A stretch of 64,000 nt of DNA from positions 58,972 through 122,971 of the forward strand of contig JAFEBA010000005.1 in assembly GCA_018266105.1 (NCBI GenBank). Reading direction: 5' to 3'. A program made the translations under genes and the position numbers. Each line of letters begins with the position of its first letter. Position 1 is the first letter of the stretch. This stretch comes from a bacterium (GTDB lineage Bacteria > Vulcanimicrobiota > Xenobia > Xenobiales > JADMJV01). The notes under the pieces were generated by a model. That model did not search any database. It saw nothing but the letters and a program-made list of their open reading frames with translations, and was not told the DNA's origin. Shown here in pieces: positions 1 to 9,595 of this stretch.

Positions 1-330
1 CAGCAAGCCACCGGGATGATTCTCAGCGAGCGACGGCTTCTGGTCGGAAAGGTGCTGACCTACGGATATTCCACAGGGGAAACGCTCGCGGGCGGAAGCT
101 TTGTCGATCTAGATGGATCCTTTCGAGTTGGCGACCGACTGATGGTCCATTTCAATCCTGGCTGCCAGAAGGAGTCGTTCGTTTCCAGATTTCCGTATTC
201 CGCTGGGGTCCCTTTGCTGGCCGTGTTCTGTCTGCTCGGGTCCCTGAGCTGGTTGCTGGTTGCGCCTGAGGTTGAAGCGGTGGAACCACAAACTGAGATC
301 GGCTTCGAATCGAACCCGCGCTTTCTTTAA
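1..330 (+). CDS. DUF3592-like membrane protein, 5' partial
   Basis: The reading frame is open at the left edge, so the N-terminus lies outside the window. The visible 109 residues contain a beta-rich stretch with the pattern Y-x-Y-x(n)-G, F-x-VGD-x-L-x-V-x-F-x-PG and a nearby Ser, which resembles the core of DUF3592 proteins. A single hydrophobic helix follows (AGVPLLAVFCLLGSLSWLL) and then a short polar tail. DUF3592 proteins are membrane proteins of unknown role. The stop codon overlaps that of the convergent SGNH hydrolase gene in the tetranucleotide TTAA. The family assignment is by pattern only and could be wrong because half the protein may be missing. Confidence 0.5.
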   Translation, partial: QQATGMILSERRLLVGKVLTYGYSTGETLAGGSFVDLDGSFRVGDRLMVHFNPGCQKESFVSRFPYSAGVPLLAVFCLLGSLSWLLVAPEVEAVEPQTEIGFESNPRFL

Positions 331-1064
331 AGCACTCGCAGCTGCATACGTTTCTGCGGAACCTTCAGCAGTTTCATAACCTCCGGTAGAAGCCGGCGGG
401 CCCACGATCGACATCCCACCACCCCGGGGTGAAAGCCGTCTGGACTGAAGGTATCCAGCGTGAGCCGGTCGCGCATTCGATGCACATTCCAAGGAGAATT
501 CAGTCCCAGGGCGGCATGCTCCAGGCAAGATACCCGCCAGGCCAGAAAACTGCTGAGGGGGTATGGAAAGCACGGAAACTCCCGTAGATTGGGGAGTCCG
601 ACCAGCAGCCAGGGCGCTCCTGGACCGCGTTGGCTGAGGCGTTGCAGATTTTGAGCATAGCTGGCTGGAGTGCGCAGGTTTAAGGCGTCGTTGACGCCGG
701 CTGAGACCAGATAAAGGTCGGCAGCTGGTAAGCTGGCCGGCGCCCGACTCACCAGGTCGGCGCTGCTGGCGCCGTTATGAGCCAGATTCTGCCAGTCCAC
801 GGCTCGTCCGGTGGTCTCGGCCAGCAGAGCCACCAGTTGGTAAGGAAGGGTATCCTCCGCCTGGCTGTGCCCGATTCCGGCCATGATGCTATCGCCCAGA
901 AAGACCAGGCGAATGGGAGGACCGCTACCGTCCAGCTGACCCTGGGGGTGGAAACACTCATTGAGCTGGGGAACACGTCGCCGCACCTGTCGGCCCTGAA
1001 CATACAGCCAGGGCCCGGCAGTGGCCAGGGTCAGTGCCAGTTTTGCTTGATCCCACGCGCTCAT
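327..1064 (-). CDS. SGNH/GDSL-type hydrolase
   Basis: The 245-residue protein has the four SGNH blocks in order: FLGDSI with nucleophile Ser near residue 59, a Gly-containing block around HNGAS (97-100), GVND at 123-126, and DGFHP at 209-213 carrying the catalytic Asp/His. The family hydrolyses esters (lipids, acylated glycans, polysaccharide acetyl groups); the substrate cannot be read from sequence. The N-terminus has a hydrophobic stretch (ALTLATAGPWLYV) that may be a signal anchor. ATG at 1064 is preferred over an in-frame TTG one codon upstream. It faces away from the L,D-transpeptidase gene with about 150 bp between, so a divergent promoter region is likely. Confidence 0.85.
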   Translation of the reverse strand: MSAWDQAKLALTLATAGPWLYVQGRQVRRRVPQLNECFHPQGQLDGSGPPIRLVFLGDSIMAGIGHSQAEDTLPYQLVALLAETTGRAVDWQNLAHNGASSADLVSRAPASLPAADLYLVSAGVNDALNLRTPASYAQNLQRLSQRGPGAPWLLVGLPNLREFPCFPYPLSSFLAWRVSCLEHAALGLNSPWNVHRMRDRLTLDTFSPDGFHPGVVGCRSWARRLLPEVMKLLKVPQKRMQLRVL

Positions 1065-1212
1065 CAAGTCTCGCCTTTGCCGCCCTCGCCAGGGGCCCTT
1101 TCACCAGTCCAGTCGAAACTGTGCTCAGCCTTGCGAAAAACTTTAACATCTGCAGCAATCCGGCAACCTTCTGCTGGGCCTCAGCCGCGGGAGTTGGGCT
1201 TAAGCTGAGGCT

Positions 1213-2217
1213 ATGCAAATCACCGGTTCCCGAACGACCAGTTTCGCCGCTCCCTACGCCAAAGTCTCCACGCGGATGCGCTGGGAAGGCAAGGATGAGG
1301 TTGTGCTCACCCAGCCCGACCAGCTGACCTTGATCCCCAGGCCGGCAGTGGCTCGCCCGCCCGTTTCGGTAGCGCGTATGACCGTCATGGCGTCGGCCGT
1401 GGCTGGTTTGCTGCCGTTTATGGGAGCCACGGCCGTTAAGGCTGACCCCATCGCTGATCTGATCAACTTCACCCTTAAAGACAGCCAGCCGGCCAGCCCG
1501 AAGGTCAACTACCTGGTCATTCACGACATCCAGAGCGTGGATCTGCATAAAGACCCTTTGAAGTTGGGCTATCGCGGTGAGCCCATCGCCCGCTTGCAGA
1601 AGGGCCTGAGCTTGCTTTATCCACTTAAAGTGACCGGCACTTTCGATACCGATACTCAGGCCGTGGTGAAGCAGTTTCAGAAGGAAAACGATCTGCCCCA
1701 GAGCGGTGAAGTGGGTCGCTTTACCTATGGTCAACTTTGGAACAAGCTGTTTTGGGAGAAGAATCTGCCACTGGATCTGAATGGTCCTGAATTTTACAGG
1801 AACGCGCCCAAACACGTCAGGCTGGAAGCCGATCTTGGTCGTCAGCAGGTGCGCCTGATCAATGCCGATACGGGGCAGACCTACAAGGCCTATCCCTTCT
1901 CCTCGGGTTCGGAAGAGTTCCCCACTCCCAAGATGGATTTTAAAATCACTCACGTGGATGAGAAACCAACCTGGAATCCGCCTCCGTCATCCTGGGCTCG
2001 GAACGCCAAACCGGTCGGGCCTGGACCTAAGAATCCACTGGGACCGGTGCGAATGCGCTTGAACGGCTCGGCCGTGCTGTTCCACGGTGTGCCTCGTCAC
2101 GAATGGTCGGGTATTGGAAAGCAGGCCGAGTCTCACGGATGCATGCGGATGCTTCCTTTCGACGCCTGGGAGCTGCATAAGCTGGTGCCGGTCGGAACTC
2201 AGGGGACGGTGCGTTAG
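1213..2217 (+). CDS. L,D-transpeptidase with peptidoglycan-binding domain
   Basis: The 334-residue protein carries a PG_binding_1-like domain (about 115-180; LGYRGEPIARLQKGL and the following TGTFDTDTQ) and a C-terminal YkuD domain. The YkuD signature is intact: HG at 291-292 and SHGCMRM with catalytic Cys310. Such enzymes make 3-3 peptidoglycan cross-links or attach proteins to peptidoglycan. The N-terminus is odd: about 55 polar residues beginning MQITGSRTTSFAAP precede a hydrophobic segment (58-75) ending in A-x-A-like residues (VKADP). That segment could be a late signal peptide or a membrane anchor. No strong ribosome binding site fixes the start; a Met just before the hydrophobic segment (residue 56) is an alternative. 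Confidence 0.88.
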   Translation: MQITGSRTTSFAAPYAKVSTRMRWEGKDEVVLTQPDQLTLIPRPAVARPPVSVARMTVMASAVAGLLPFMGATAVKADPIADLINFTLKDSQPASPKVNYLVIHDIQSVDLHKDPLKLGYRGEPIARLQKGLSLLYPLKVTGTFDTDTQAVVKQFQKENDLPQSGEVGRFTYGQLWNKLFWEKNLPLDLNGPEFYRNAPKHVRLEADLGRQQVRLINADTGQTYKAYPFSSGSEEFPTPKMDFKITHVDEKPTWNPPPSSWARNAKPVGPGPKNPLGPVRMRLNGSAVLFHGVPRHEWSGIGKQAESHGCMRMLPFDAWELHKLVPVGTQGTVR

Positions 2218-2270
2218 TCAAAAGCGGGGCGCTTCTGAGAAATTTCAGGCCGGGCCCCTAAGCTCTGGCT

Positions 2271-2702
2271 ATGCGCATCTACTTTGCCCATCCCACCAGT
2301 ATGTACGACACCCCAGTTGAGCGGGAGCTGCAGAACCGTTATCTACAGGCTCATCCCGGCGACTCGGTGGAGAACCCAAATCAGCCCAAACATAGTGAAG
2401 GTTACGCTGCTGGCGGCATGGATTACTTTGTCAGTCTGTGCAACCAGCAGGACGGTGCTTTCTTCGCTCCATTTGGAAACGGCAAGCTGGGCGCCGGGGT
2501 GGCCAAAGAAGTCATTTCCTTTCTGGACCGAAACGCCCCCGTTTATGAATTCGACCGTAAAAGTGGAGACTTTCGCCAAGTCCAATCCATCGGTGAATTT
2601 TCGGTGATGTCGGTGGACGAAACACGCGCAGCCATCCGTAAGGAACGAGCCGAGAGCCCGTATCAAAGCCTGCAAGACTACAGCCAGGGCTGGGTCGCAT
2701 AG
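2271..2702 (+). CDS. Nucleoside 2-deoxyribosyltransferase-like protein
   Basis: The 143-residue protein starts MRIYFAHPT, continues with a Met/Asp block (GGMDYFVSLCNQQDGAFFAPFGNGKLGAGVAKEV) and looks like the small Rossmann-like fold of nucleoside 2-deoxyribosyltransferases and their DUF4406-type relatives. In those enzymes the early strand binds the nucleoside, and a Glu after the Gly-rich segment (here in AKEV) is the nucleophile. The match is by pattern, so activity is not established. It lies 18 bp upstream of the next gene in the same direction, suggesting co-transcription. There is no signal peptide, so it is probably cytoplasmic. Confidence 0.5.
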   Translation: MRIYFAHPTSMYDTPVERELQNRYLQAHPGDSVENPNQPKHSEGYAAGGMDYFVSLCNQQDGAFFAPFGNGKLGAGVAKEVISFLDRNAPVYEFDRKSGDFRQVQSIGEFSVMSVDETRAAIRKERAESPYQSLQDYSQGWVA

Positions 2703-2720
2703 AAACAGGAGGAGTCACCA

Positions 2721-3173
2721 ATGCAGATTCAGAGCTTTCAAGCCGCCGGTAAGGTTACCAAGGGCGGACACAGCCGTTCGGCCGGGGAAATGTCCACCTG
2801 CACCAGTCTCAATACTCTGGCCCATGAGTTGAAAGGCCTGGATGAAACAGAGCTTGCCGCCACTTCCGGCGTGGAATACCGTGGTTTTGGCGCCGCCAAG
2901 GAATACATTGGCTTCGCCCTGATCACTGATGACAGCAAGCAGCCTCGCTGCACTCACGACAAGCTTCCCATGAACAACGGTGCCCTCAAAACGATGGTGG
3001 GCAGTCTTCTTAAACACTATGGTGAGGCCGCACGTAAGAAGGAACTGGCCTTTGTTACGGACGGTTTTGCTTCCCCTGGCTACACTCAGGTGACCCTTTC
3101 GGGCACCGGTCTGGGCTTGTATTTTGAGACCAAGACGGGCAAGCCCATGGGTCAACTCACCGGATCGCTCTAA
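2721..3173 (+). CDS. Hypothetical protein with MQI-type N-terminal leader
   Basis: I do not recognise this 150-residue protein. A strong ribosome binding site (AGGAGG, about 8 bases before ATG) fixes the start. The N-terminus MQIQSFQAAGKVTKGG is polar and Ala/Gly/Lys-rich, resembling several other unknown proteins in this window. The body is mixed alpha/beta without transmembrane segments and has two Cys (STCTSL, RCTHD). It follows the deoxyribosyltransferase-like gene by 18 bp. Its last 17 bases overlap the convergent kinase gene. Confidence 0.7.
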   Translation: MQIQSFQAAGKVTKGGHSRSAGEMSTCTSLNTLAHELKGLDETELAATSGVEYRGFGAAKEYIGFALITDDSKQPRCTHDKLPMNNGALKTMVGSLLKHYGEAARKKELAFVTDGFASPGYTQVTLSGTGLGLYFETKTGKPMGQLTGSL

Positions 3174-3975
3174 GCACCCCGGTCAGTTTGCTGCAGAGCT
3201 CGCAATCACGGTCAAAGCCTCGTTCAAGCGCCCAGAGCCAATAGTCCAGAACGCGAAATTGGGTCCACTCTAGCGCTCGCGCCGGATCCCATCGGGTCCG
3301 CTGCAGAATGCGCTGAAATCGATGCTGCAAGTCTCCCTCATCACTCCGGTTCCAGAGCAATGGAGCCAGCGCAAATTCTGGATCACCGCACAGCGGCTTG
3401 GGGTCGATGGCCAGCCAGGGTTCCCGCTGGCCTTTGAGCACATTGGCATAGTGCAGGTCCTGGTTGACCAGTCTGGCGTGCACCGGCACCGGCGGTGGCT
3501 TCAGCCACTCGCCAGGAAAGGGCTGGCCCAGACTCGACCAGTGCCGCGATGCCTGCTGGTGGAGCCTGACCGTGTAAGTCTGCATATCCACAAAGCCGGC
3601 AGGAGCATCCACCGATAGCCGGTTGAGCAGGTCGGCTATGACCTTCAGGGCCGAACCCAGCGGTTCCTCAAGCAGGCTGTGGCGGGCGTCCAGTCGCTCG
3701 AGCAGCAGCGCGCCCGCTTCGGCCTCCATTAGAAGCACCGCCCCTCGACCGTTCCAGGCCCGGAGTGCGACTGCTTCCTGGCGCGTCTCCTCGTCCACCC
3801 AGGTCAGCTTCAGGGCCAGCGGTTGGGGGCCGCGTCGCACCGGCCAGACCAATCCAAGGTAGCCGTGCCAGGGCTGGTCCTCCAGTTCGAGTTGCCAGAG
3901 GCGACAGAAAGACTGAACTTGAGACGGTAAATTCTCCAGCCAGACCAGCCCGGCCGCACCTCGCTCGCGCACCAC
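3157..3975 (-). CDS. APH(6)/hydroxyurea-type small-molecule kinase
   Basis: The protein belongs to the kinase-like family of streptomycin 6-phosphotransferases and hydroxyurea kinases. It has the catalytic loop NQDLHYANVL (Asp as base, Asn as metal ligand) followed by WLAIDPKPLCGDPEFALAPLLWN, the DPK/GDP block typical of this family, and EEPLGSALKVIADLL in the middle. The start is uncertain. GTG at 3975 is the first conventional start, but the 14 codons upstream, back to the GlyRS stop codon, also read like the family N-terminus (ELGPIPPDFAAG) and include only a CTG (4014) as a conceivable initiator. Antibiotic inactivation is possible but unproven; many chromosomal members have unknown substrates. 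Confidence 0.8.
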   Translation of the reverse strand: MVRERGAAGLVWLENLPSQVQSFCRLWQLELEDQPWHGYLGLVWPVRRGPQPLALKLTWVDEETRQEAVALRAWNGRGAVLLMEAEAGALLLERLDARHSLLEEPLGSALKVIADLLNRLSVDAPAGFVDMQTYTVRLHQQASRHWSSLGQPFPGEWLKPPPVPVHARLVNQDLHYANVLKGQREPWLAIDPKPLCGDPEFALAPLLWNRSDEGDLQHRFQRILQRTRWDPARALEWTQFRVLDYWLWALERGFDRDCELCSKLTGVLRAIR

Positions 3976-4017
3976 CCCGGCTGCAAAGTCGGGGGGGATG
4001 GGCCCAAGTTCCAGGAG

Positions 4018-6987
4018 TTAGTAGCCTTCCAGCCTGGACAGGTCAGCCACGCCTTCGGCCAGGGAAACCACTTTCTGCACCAGCGCCTGGCGGGCGCTGC
4101 GAATATCCTGGTCGGGGTCATTGACCAGCACGTCGTCGAAGAAGGCGTCCACTCGCGGGCGCAGCGACTCGAGGGCGGCCACCAGTTGGGAAACTTCTCC
4201 CACCGGGCCCACTGCTTCCAGGGCGCTATACAGAGCCGCCACCGAAGGCTCCTGATAGCGTTCGGGCTGCAAGGGCAGGCGCTCCAGGTCCTTGGTGATG
4301 CGGCCACAGCGCGAGAACGCCTGCAAGGTGGCCAGCCAGTCGGGCCGTTGAACTGCCTCTTGAAGTGCGCCTGCGCTCAAGAAGGCCCCATAGGGGTCGT
4401 GGCTGCGTGTGCTGACCGCGGCTTCCACCACGTCGTGACGCAGGCCCTTGTCTTTGAGCCAGATCAGCAAGCGATCGGCCACGAAGCCTAAGACTTCTTT
4501 TGCCACTTTTTCCTGGTCACAGGAAACGGGTTGCAGAGCGATCGCGCGAGCCAGCAGGGGCCGCAGATCCACCGCAACTTTGCCTTCCACCAGCAGGGCC
4601 ACCAATCCCAGGGCGGTGCGGCGAAGACCATAAGGATCGGCTGAACCAGTGGGCTTAAGTCCGATGGCAAAGAGTCCGGCCAGGCTGTCCAGGCGGTCGC
4701 ACAGGCCGACCACCCGACCCAGTTCGTGGGCGGGCGTGGCGTCGCCGGCGTATCGGGGCAGGTAGTGCTCGCGCAAGGCCTGCGCTACTTCCGCTTCCGT
4801 CCCGGTTTCGCGGGCGTAGATCTCGCCTAGAATACCCTGCAGACTGGTCATTTCCACCACCATGGAGGTAACCAGATCGGCTTTGCACAGTCGGGCCGCT
4901 TGCAAGGCCTGGCCCAGCGCGGTCGGGCTCATTCCCAAGCTGGCGCCGCTGGCCTCGACCAGTTTCTCCACCCGCTGGCTCTTGTCCAGCATGGATCCCA
5001 GTTTCTCCTGGAAAGTCAGGGTGGCCAGGCGGGGCAGGTAACTTTCCAGCGGTTGGCCCAGATCGTCCTTGACGAAGAACTGAGCGTCAGCGTAGCGAGC
5101 TCGCAGCACGTCTTCGTTGCCGCGCCGCACCAGCGATAGATCGCCGCGCTGGCCGTTGGAGACGGTCACGAAATTGGGCATCAAACTTCCGGCGGTGTTC
5201 AGTACCGGAAAATACCGTTGGTGTTTCTTCATCACCGTTGTCAGCACGGGGGCTGGCAAGCTCAGGCGTTCCTCTTCAAAGGCTCCCAGCACGGCCACGG
5301 GGACCTCCACCAGATCGGTCACCTCATCCAGCAGATCTGGTTCGTCTGGCACTTTACCGCCGATGGAGGCGGCTGCCTGCTGCACCACTTCCAGCACGCG
5401 CGCTTTGCGGGCCGCCCGATCTAGAATGACGCCCCAGCTTTCGAGCAGTTTCGGATAGTTGGCGGCGCTGCCGACCTGCTCCATTTCGGAGTTGAGCGGG
5501 CGGGGAGCCCGACTTTTGTCGTCGCTGCGCAGGTGGCCCCAGACGGCGGGGATGACCACGTCACCATGCAGACAAAGTAACCAGCGAACGGGCCGGCTGA
5601 AGGCCGCGCCCGATCGGTCCCAGCGCATGGTTTTGCGAAAGCGCAGGCCGCTGATCCATTTCGGAATGGCCTCCGAAATCAACTGGGCGGCGTTCTTGCC
5701 CTGTTCCAGTTTCTTCGCGACCAGGTAAGACTTGTTGCCCTCTGTATGCACCTTGAGTTCAGAGGGATCCAATCCGTTGCTCTTCGCAAAGCCCAGGCCA
5801 ACCTGGGTTAGATTGCCGGCCTCATCGTAGGCTCGAGCCGAGGGCGGTCCCTTGAGATCGACCTCACGGTCGGCCTGGGCATTGGCCAGACTTCCGATCT
5901 GAATGACCAGGCGGCGTGGCGTGCCCTCCACGCTCAGGTCGCTATAATCCAGCCGCATTTCTTCCAGGGCTTTAGGGATCATCACGCGCCACTGCTCCAG
6001 AGCCGAGAGAAGCTCGTCCGGGGGCAGTTCTTCCACGCCCAACTCAAAGACGAACGGGGCGGGCAGGCCGATATGGGGTAACTGGCCCACTTCCGGAACC
6101 GATACTGTCGGCAGTTTGGCCAGCAGCGGAAAGCCCTTGGCCTCACGCTGGGCCGTGTAGGCCAGGCCGACCTGTTTGGCCATATCGCGCATCTTGGCGA
6201 AGTAAGCCGCACGTTCGGTCACGCCAATGGCGCCCCGGGCGTCCAGCACGTTGAAGGTGTGTGAGCAGCGCAGCACCGAGTCGTGGGCCGGCACCACCAG
6301 GCCGGCCGCGATACAATTGCGGGCCTCGGCCTCAAAGAGCTCATAGAGCTTGTGCAGACGATCCACGTCGGCCAGCTCAAAGTCGTACTTGCAGTGGTCG
6401 ATTTCCGGCTGCAACAAGACTTCACCGTAGGTCATCTCGTCGTTCCACTGCAGATCCCACACCTTCCTCACGCCCTGCAGAAAGATGGCGATGCGCTCCA
6501 GGCCATAGGTGATTTCCACGGCCGGCATGTCCAGCACCTGGCTGGCGGCCTGTTGGAAGTAAGTGAACTGGGTAATTTCCATTCCATCCAGCCAGACTTC
6601 CCATCCCAGGCCCCAGGCGCCCAGCGCGGGAGATTCCCAGTTGTCCTCCACGAAGCGAATATCATGTTGGTCCACGTCGATGCCGATGGCGCGCAAGCTC
6701 TCCAGATAGATTTCCTGGGGATTGCCTGGATCAGGCTTGAGAATCACTTGGTATTGGGTGTGCATCTGCATCCGGTTGGGGTTTTCGCCGAACCGACCGT
6801 CGTCCGGACGGTAAGAAGGCTCAGCATAGGCCACACTCCAGGGCTCGGGGCCCAGCACCTGTATGACGGTGGCCGGGTTCATCGTACCGGCGCCGACCTT
6901 CTCGCTGTAGGGCTGCCAGATCAGGCAGCCTTTGTCGGCCCAGAATTGATGCAGACGCAAAATCAGTTGTTGGAAGTTAAGAGCCAC
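4018..6987 (-). CDS. glyQS: Glycine--tRNA ligase, fused alpha and beta chains
   Basis: At 989 residues this is a single-chain form of the bacterial tetrameric-type GlyRS. The alpha part (about 1-290) opens with [18 protein letters not shown] and includes [16 protein letters not shown] and the ITQFTYFQQ region. It contains the class II catalytic core that activates glycine with ATP. The beta part begins near residue 311 ([12 protein letters not shown]) and carries tRNA-recognition and HD-like domains ([22 protein letters not shown]). GTG at 6987 with GAAAGGA six bases upstream is the start; a longer open frame upstream lacks homology. Fused GlyRS is known from Chlamydiae and some other lineages, whereas most bacteria encode glyQ and glyS separately. 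It is divergent from gmk with 116 bp between. Confidence 0.95.
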   Translation of the reverse strand: MALNFQQLILRLHQFWADKGCLIWQPYSEKVGAGTMNPATVIQVLGPEPWSVAYAEPSYRPDDGRFGENPNRMQMHTQYQVILKPDPGNPQEIYLESLRAIGIDVDQHDIRFVEDNWESPALGAWGLGWEVWLDGMEITQFTYFQQAASQVLDMPAVEITYGLERIAIFLQGVRKVWDLQWNDEMTYGEVLLQPEIDHCKYDFELADVDRLHKLYELFEAEARNCIAAGLVVPAHDSVLRCSHTFNVLDARGAIGVTERAAYFAKMRDMAKQVGLAYTAQREAKGFPLLAKLPTVSVPEVGQLPHIGLPAPFVFELGVEELPPDELLSALEQWRVMIPKALEEMRLDYSDLSVEGTPRRLVIQIGSLANAQADREVDLKGPPSARAYDEAGNLTQVGLGFAKSNGLDPSELKVHTEGNKSYLVAKKLEQGKNAAQLISEAIPKWISGLRFRKTMRWDRSGAAFSRPVRWLLCLHGDVVIPAVWGHLRSDDKSRAPRPLNSEMEQVGSAANYPKLLESWGVILDRAARKARVLEVVQQAAASIGGKVPDEPDLLDEVTDLVEVPVAVLGAFEEERLSLPAPVLTTVMKKHQRYFPVLNTAGSLMPNFVTVSNGQRGDLSLVRRGNEDVLRARYADAQFFVKDDLGQPLESYLPRLATLTFQEKLGSMLDKSQRVEKLVEASGASLGMSPTALGQALQAARLCKADLVTSMVVEMTSLQGILGEIYARETGTEAEVAQALREHYLPRYAGDATPAHELGRVVGLCDRLDSLAGLFAIGLKPTGSADPYGLRRTALGLVALLVEGKVAVDLRPLLARAIALQPVSCDQEKVAKEVLGFVADRLLIWLKDKGLRHDVVEAAVSTRSHDPYGAFLSAGALQEAVQRPDWLATLQAFSRCGRITKDLERLPLQPERYQEPSVAALYSALEAVGPVGEVSQLVAALESLRPRVDAFFDDVLVNDPDQDIRSARQALVQKVVSLAEGVADLSRLEGY

Positions 6988-7103
6988 CGGAGTTCCTTTC
7001 GGCCTGTGAAGTTGTGGGCCCAGGGGTTCCCGCCTTCGCCCGCCTTCCCCTTCCGCAAGGCTGGCACAGAGGAGTACCCTGGAGGGGAAAGGAAGGGCCG
7101 GCA

Positions 7104-7733
7104 ATGGCTGGTCTTCTAGTGGTGGTCTCCGGGCCTTCCGGCGTTGGTAAAGGCACGATTCTGAACAAGCTCCTGCAGATTCGGGGAGATTGCACCTTCT
7201 CGATCTCGGCCACGACCCGCCCACCCCGCCCTGGCGAGATTCACGGTCAGCATTACCACTTTCTTGACCACGACACGTTCACGCATTGGGTAGAGCAGGG
7301 CCGTTTTCTGGAATGGAATCAAGTTCACGACCAGTTCTACGGAACCCCCAGGGACTACGTCGCCCAGCAACGGGCGCAGGGGCATAATGTGCTGCTGGAC
7401 GTTGACGTGCAGGGCGGACTCCAGGTGATGCAGGCCGAGTCAGACCATCTTTCGGTTTTTATCGCTCCTCCCGATCTTGAGACTCTGAAGCACCGATTGG
7501 TGTCCAGAGGCACCGAAACACCCGAACAGGTTCAACGGAGACTGTTGACGGCCCGCGTGGAGTTGCGCTCTCTGGAGCAGTATCGCTATGTGATCGTCAA
7601 TCACGAGGTCGATCGCTCGGTGGAAGAGTTGAACGCAATTTTGACGGGGGAAGGCCTGCGCACGGAGCGACTGCGTATCGCCGGGAAACTTCCTCGTTTC
7701 GTGGAGTCGCATGGCGAAAGCGGAGTGGGTTGA
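7104..7733 (+). CDS. gmk: Guanylate kinase
   Basis: The 209-residue protein has the P-loop GPSGVGKG (about 9-16), the GMP-binding block [13 protein letters not shown] with [10 protein letters not shown], and the [14 protein letters not shown] strand, all diagnostic of Gmk. It phosphorylates GMP to GDP in the cytoplasm. A GGAAGG ribosome binding site precedes ATG at 7104; an upstream in-frame Met is not supported. The 3' end overlaps the NUDIX gene by 23 bp, implying one transcript. It shares a short divergent promoter region with the glycyl-tRNA synthetase gene. Confidence 0.95.
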   Translation: MAGLLVVVSGPSGVGKGTILNKLLQIRGDCTFSISATTRPPRPGEIHGQHYHFLDHDTFTHWVEQGRFLEWNQVHDQFYGTPRDYVAQQRAQGHNVLLDVDVQGGLQVMQAESDHLSVFIAPPDLETLKHRLVSRGTETPEQVQRRLLTARVELRSLEQYRYVIVNHEVDRSVEELNAILTGEGLRTERLRIAGKLPRFVESHGESGVG

Positions 7734-8226
7734 CTTAGTCGACCGCGACAATCAGATCATCGGGCGGGCCTTGCGCCAGGAGGTACGTCAAAAGAATCTC
7801 CTGCATCGGGGCATCGCTGTACTGGTGCGCAATTCCAAGGGCCAGGTTTACGTGCACCAGCGCACTGCCACCAAGGACCTGTTCCCGGCTCTCTACGACA
7901 TGTTCGTCGGCGGCGTGGTCGGGGAGGGAGAAGAGTATCTGCAGGCGGCCATCCGCGAGGCCCGAGAAGAGCTGGGGGTGGAGAATGACCGGCTCGAGTT
8001 TCTCTTTGATCATCTCTATGAGGGACCGAAAAATTACAGCTGGATTCGCTGCTACAGCGTCCTATGGGACGGACCCATCCGGCATCAGCCCGAGGAAGTG
8101 CAGTGGGGCGACTGGGTGAACGAGGCAGACCTCGAGGCCTGGACCCGAGAAGTGACCATCGTGCCCGACGGCCTCGAGGTTTTTCGCGTTTATCTGGCCA
8201 ACCGAGGGCCGGCTCAGTCGCGATAA
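7711..8226 (+). CDS. NUDIX hydrolase, YfcD/isopentenyl-diphosphate isomerase-like
   Basis: The 171-residue protein carries a complete Nudix box, G-x5-E-x7-R-E-x-x-E-E-x-G, in GVVGEGEEYLQAAIREAREE followed by LGV. The N-terminus ([20 protein letters not shown] then NLLHRGIAVLVRN) matches the YfcD branch, which is related to type I IPP isomerase. The lack of a clear second-half IPP isomerase signature makes a diphosphate hydrolase more likely than an isomerase. It overlaps gmk by 23 bp, so expression is probably coupled; a housecleaning role on nucleotides is an inference from context. Confidence 0.85.
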   Translation: MAKAEWVDLVDRDNQIIGRALRQEVRQKNLLHRGIAVLVRNSKGQVYVHQRTATKDLFPALYDMFVGGVVGEGEEYLQAAIREAREELGVENDRLEFLFDHLYEGPKNYSWIRCYSVLWDGPIRHQPEEVQWGDWVNEADLEAWTREVTIVPDGLEVFRVYLANRGPAQSR

Positions 8227-8245
8227 GTTGGCCCCACCCTTCCCC

Positions 8246-9595
8246 TTAGGTTGCCAGTAGCTGGGCCACGCTCTCGCGGAAGACCGCCGTGTGTCGGTCG
8301 ATGTCGGCTTCGGTTGTGTCGGGCGCGATCAGAGCCATGTTGTGGAAAGGCGTCATCAAGATTCCGCGGTTCAGCGCGCACAAGTGCATGTAGCGGTCGA
8401 GCAGGCTGTCGACCGCGGCCACCGCTTCGCCACCGTTACGGGGCGGCTCCGGGCGGAACCAGTATTCGGCCCGGCAGCCCAGGTCTTTCACGATCCAGGG
8501 CAGGTTGAACTCGGCGATCACGCCTTGAACTCCGGCTGTGAATCGGGCGGCCAGCGGGATTGTGCGTTCGTAGAGCTGGTCCGTCAGCACATGCTCCAGG
8601 GTGGCCCTGACTGCCGCCAGCGAAAGGGCATTGCCAGCCAAAGTTCCGCCGATACCACCGGTGTCGCACTCGTCCACGTGGATGCGCTGCTGCATGCGTT
8701 CGGCCAGTTCTGCACTCATCCCGTAGACACCCACAGGAACGCCGCCGCCGATGGGCTTGCCGATGGTCAGCATGTCGGGCTGGAGACCGTTGGCTCTGGT
8801 GTAGCCGCCCGGACCGGCACAGATGGTGTGGGTTTCATCCAGGATCAGCAGACTGCCGTACTCGCGAGTCAAGCGCCTCAGTGCCTCGTGGTAACCGGCA
8901 TCGGGGTGAATGATGCCAACGTTGGTCATCACCGGTTCGGCCAGTACGCAGGCCACGTCGCCATGAGCCAGAGCGGCTTCCAACGCGGGCAAATCGTTAA
9001 ACTCGACTACGCGCGTGGTCTCGGTGGGATTGACGCCGGGCCCGATATTGCCCGGCCGGGGGCCGGCCACTCCGCCCTGCAGGCTGATGAAGGTTTCGTC
9101 TACGGAACCGTGATAGCAATAGTTGAAGACCAGGATTTTGCTTCTGCCGGTCAGGTGGCGCGCCAGGCGAATAGCGAATCGGTTGGCGTCGGTAGCGGTG
9201 AGGGCCAGCTGCCAGTAAGGAAGCCCAAAGCGCCGTGAGAGTTCATTGGCAACCCAAATGGCGTTTTCATTGGGCAGCATAAAGGTGAATCCGCGTCGGG
9301 CCTGCTCGACCACTGCTTCGACCGTGGCCGCTGGGGCATGGCCAGTCATGGCACCGGTGTCACCCAGGCACAGGTCCAGATATTCCAGCCCGTCCACGCA
9401 GGTAAAATGAGCTCCCTGTCCGCGCTCCACAAAAACGGGGAAGGGCCCGGCCCAGCGTACCATCCAGTGCATAGGCACACCCCCAGGCAGATGGGCTCGC
9501 GCTTCTTCGAAAAGCTGGGCCGAGCGCGGATGTCGCTCTCGAAAGAGCTCCTCTTCGCGTTGCAATAGCTGGGTCAGGCGGTCACGGTCGAACAA
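8246..9595 (-). CDS. Class III PLP-dependent aminotransferase (GSA aminomutase-like)
   Basis: The 449-residue protein has the class III fold markers: YHG at 161-163 stacking on the cofactor, ILDETHT with Asp253 contacting the pyridine nitrogen, and TIGKPIGGG with the Schiff-base Lys280. Overall it resembles glutamate-1-semialdehyde aminomutase and beta-amino-acid aminotransferases. The DETHT motif in place of DEVMTGFR argues against being the haem-pathway HemL. Substrate unknown. The start is TTG at 9595 with GAGGAG about ten bases upstream. It transcribes away from the secretion locus and ends 19 bp from the NUDIX gene. Confidence 0.85.
   Translation of the reverse strand: MFDRDRLTQLLQREEELFRERHPRSAQLFEEARAHLPGGVPMHWMVRWAGPFPVFVERGQGAHFTCVDGLEYLDLCLGDTGAMTGHAPAATVEAVVEQARRGFTFMLPNENAIWVANELSRRFGLPYWQLALTATDANRFAIRLARHLTGRSKILVFNYCYHGSVDETFISLQGGVAGPRPGNIGPGVNPTETTRVVEFNDLPALEAALAHGDVACVLAEPVMTNVGIIHPDAGYHEALRRLTREYGSLLILDETHTICAGPGGYTRANGLQPDMLTIGKPIGGGVPVGVYGMSAELAERMQQRIHVDECDTGGIGGTLAGNALSLAAVRATLEHVLTDQLYERTIPLAARFTAGVQGVIAEFNLPWIVKDLGCRAEYWFRPEPPRNGGEAVAAVDSLLDRYMHLCALNRGILMTPFHNMALIAPDTTEADIDRHTAVFRESVAQLLAT

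Noticed and set aside
958..1953. Long minus-strand open frame opposite the L,D-transpeptidase
   Set aside because: It lies antisense to a gene with an intact catalytic motif and has no recognisable protein pattern; typical high-GC shadow frame.
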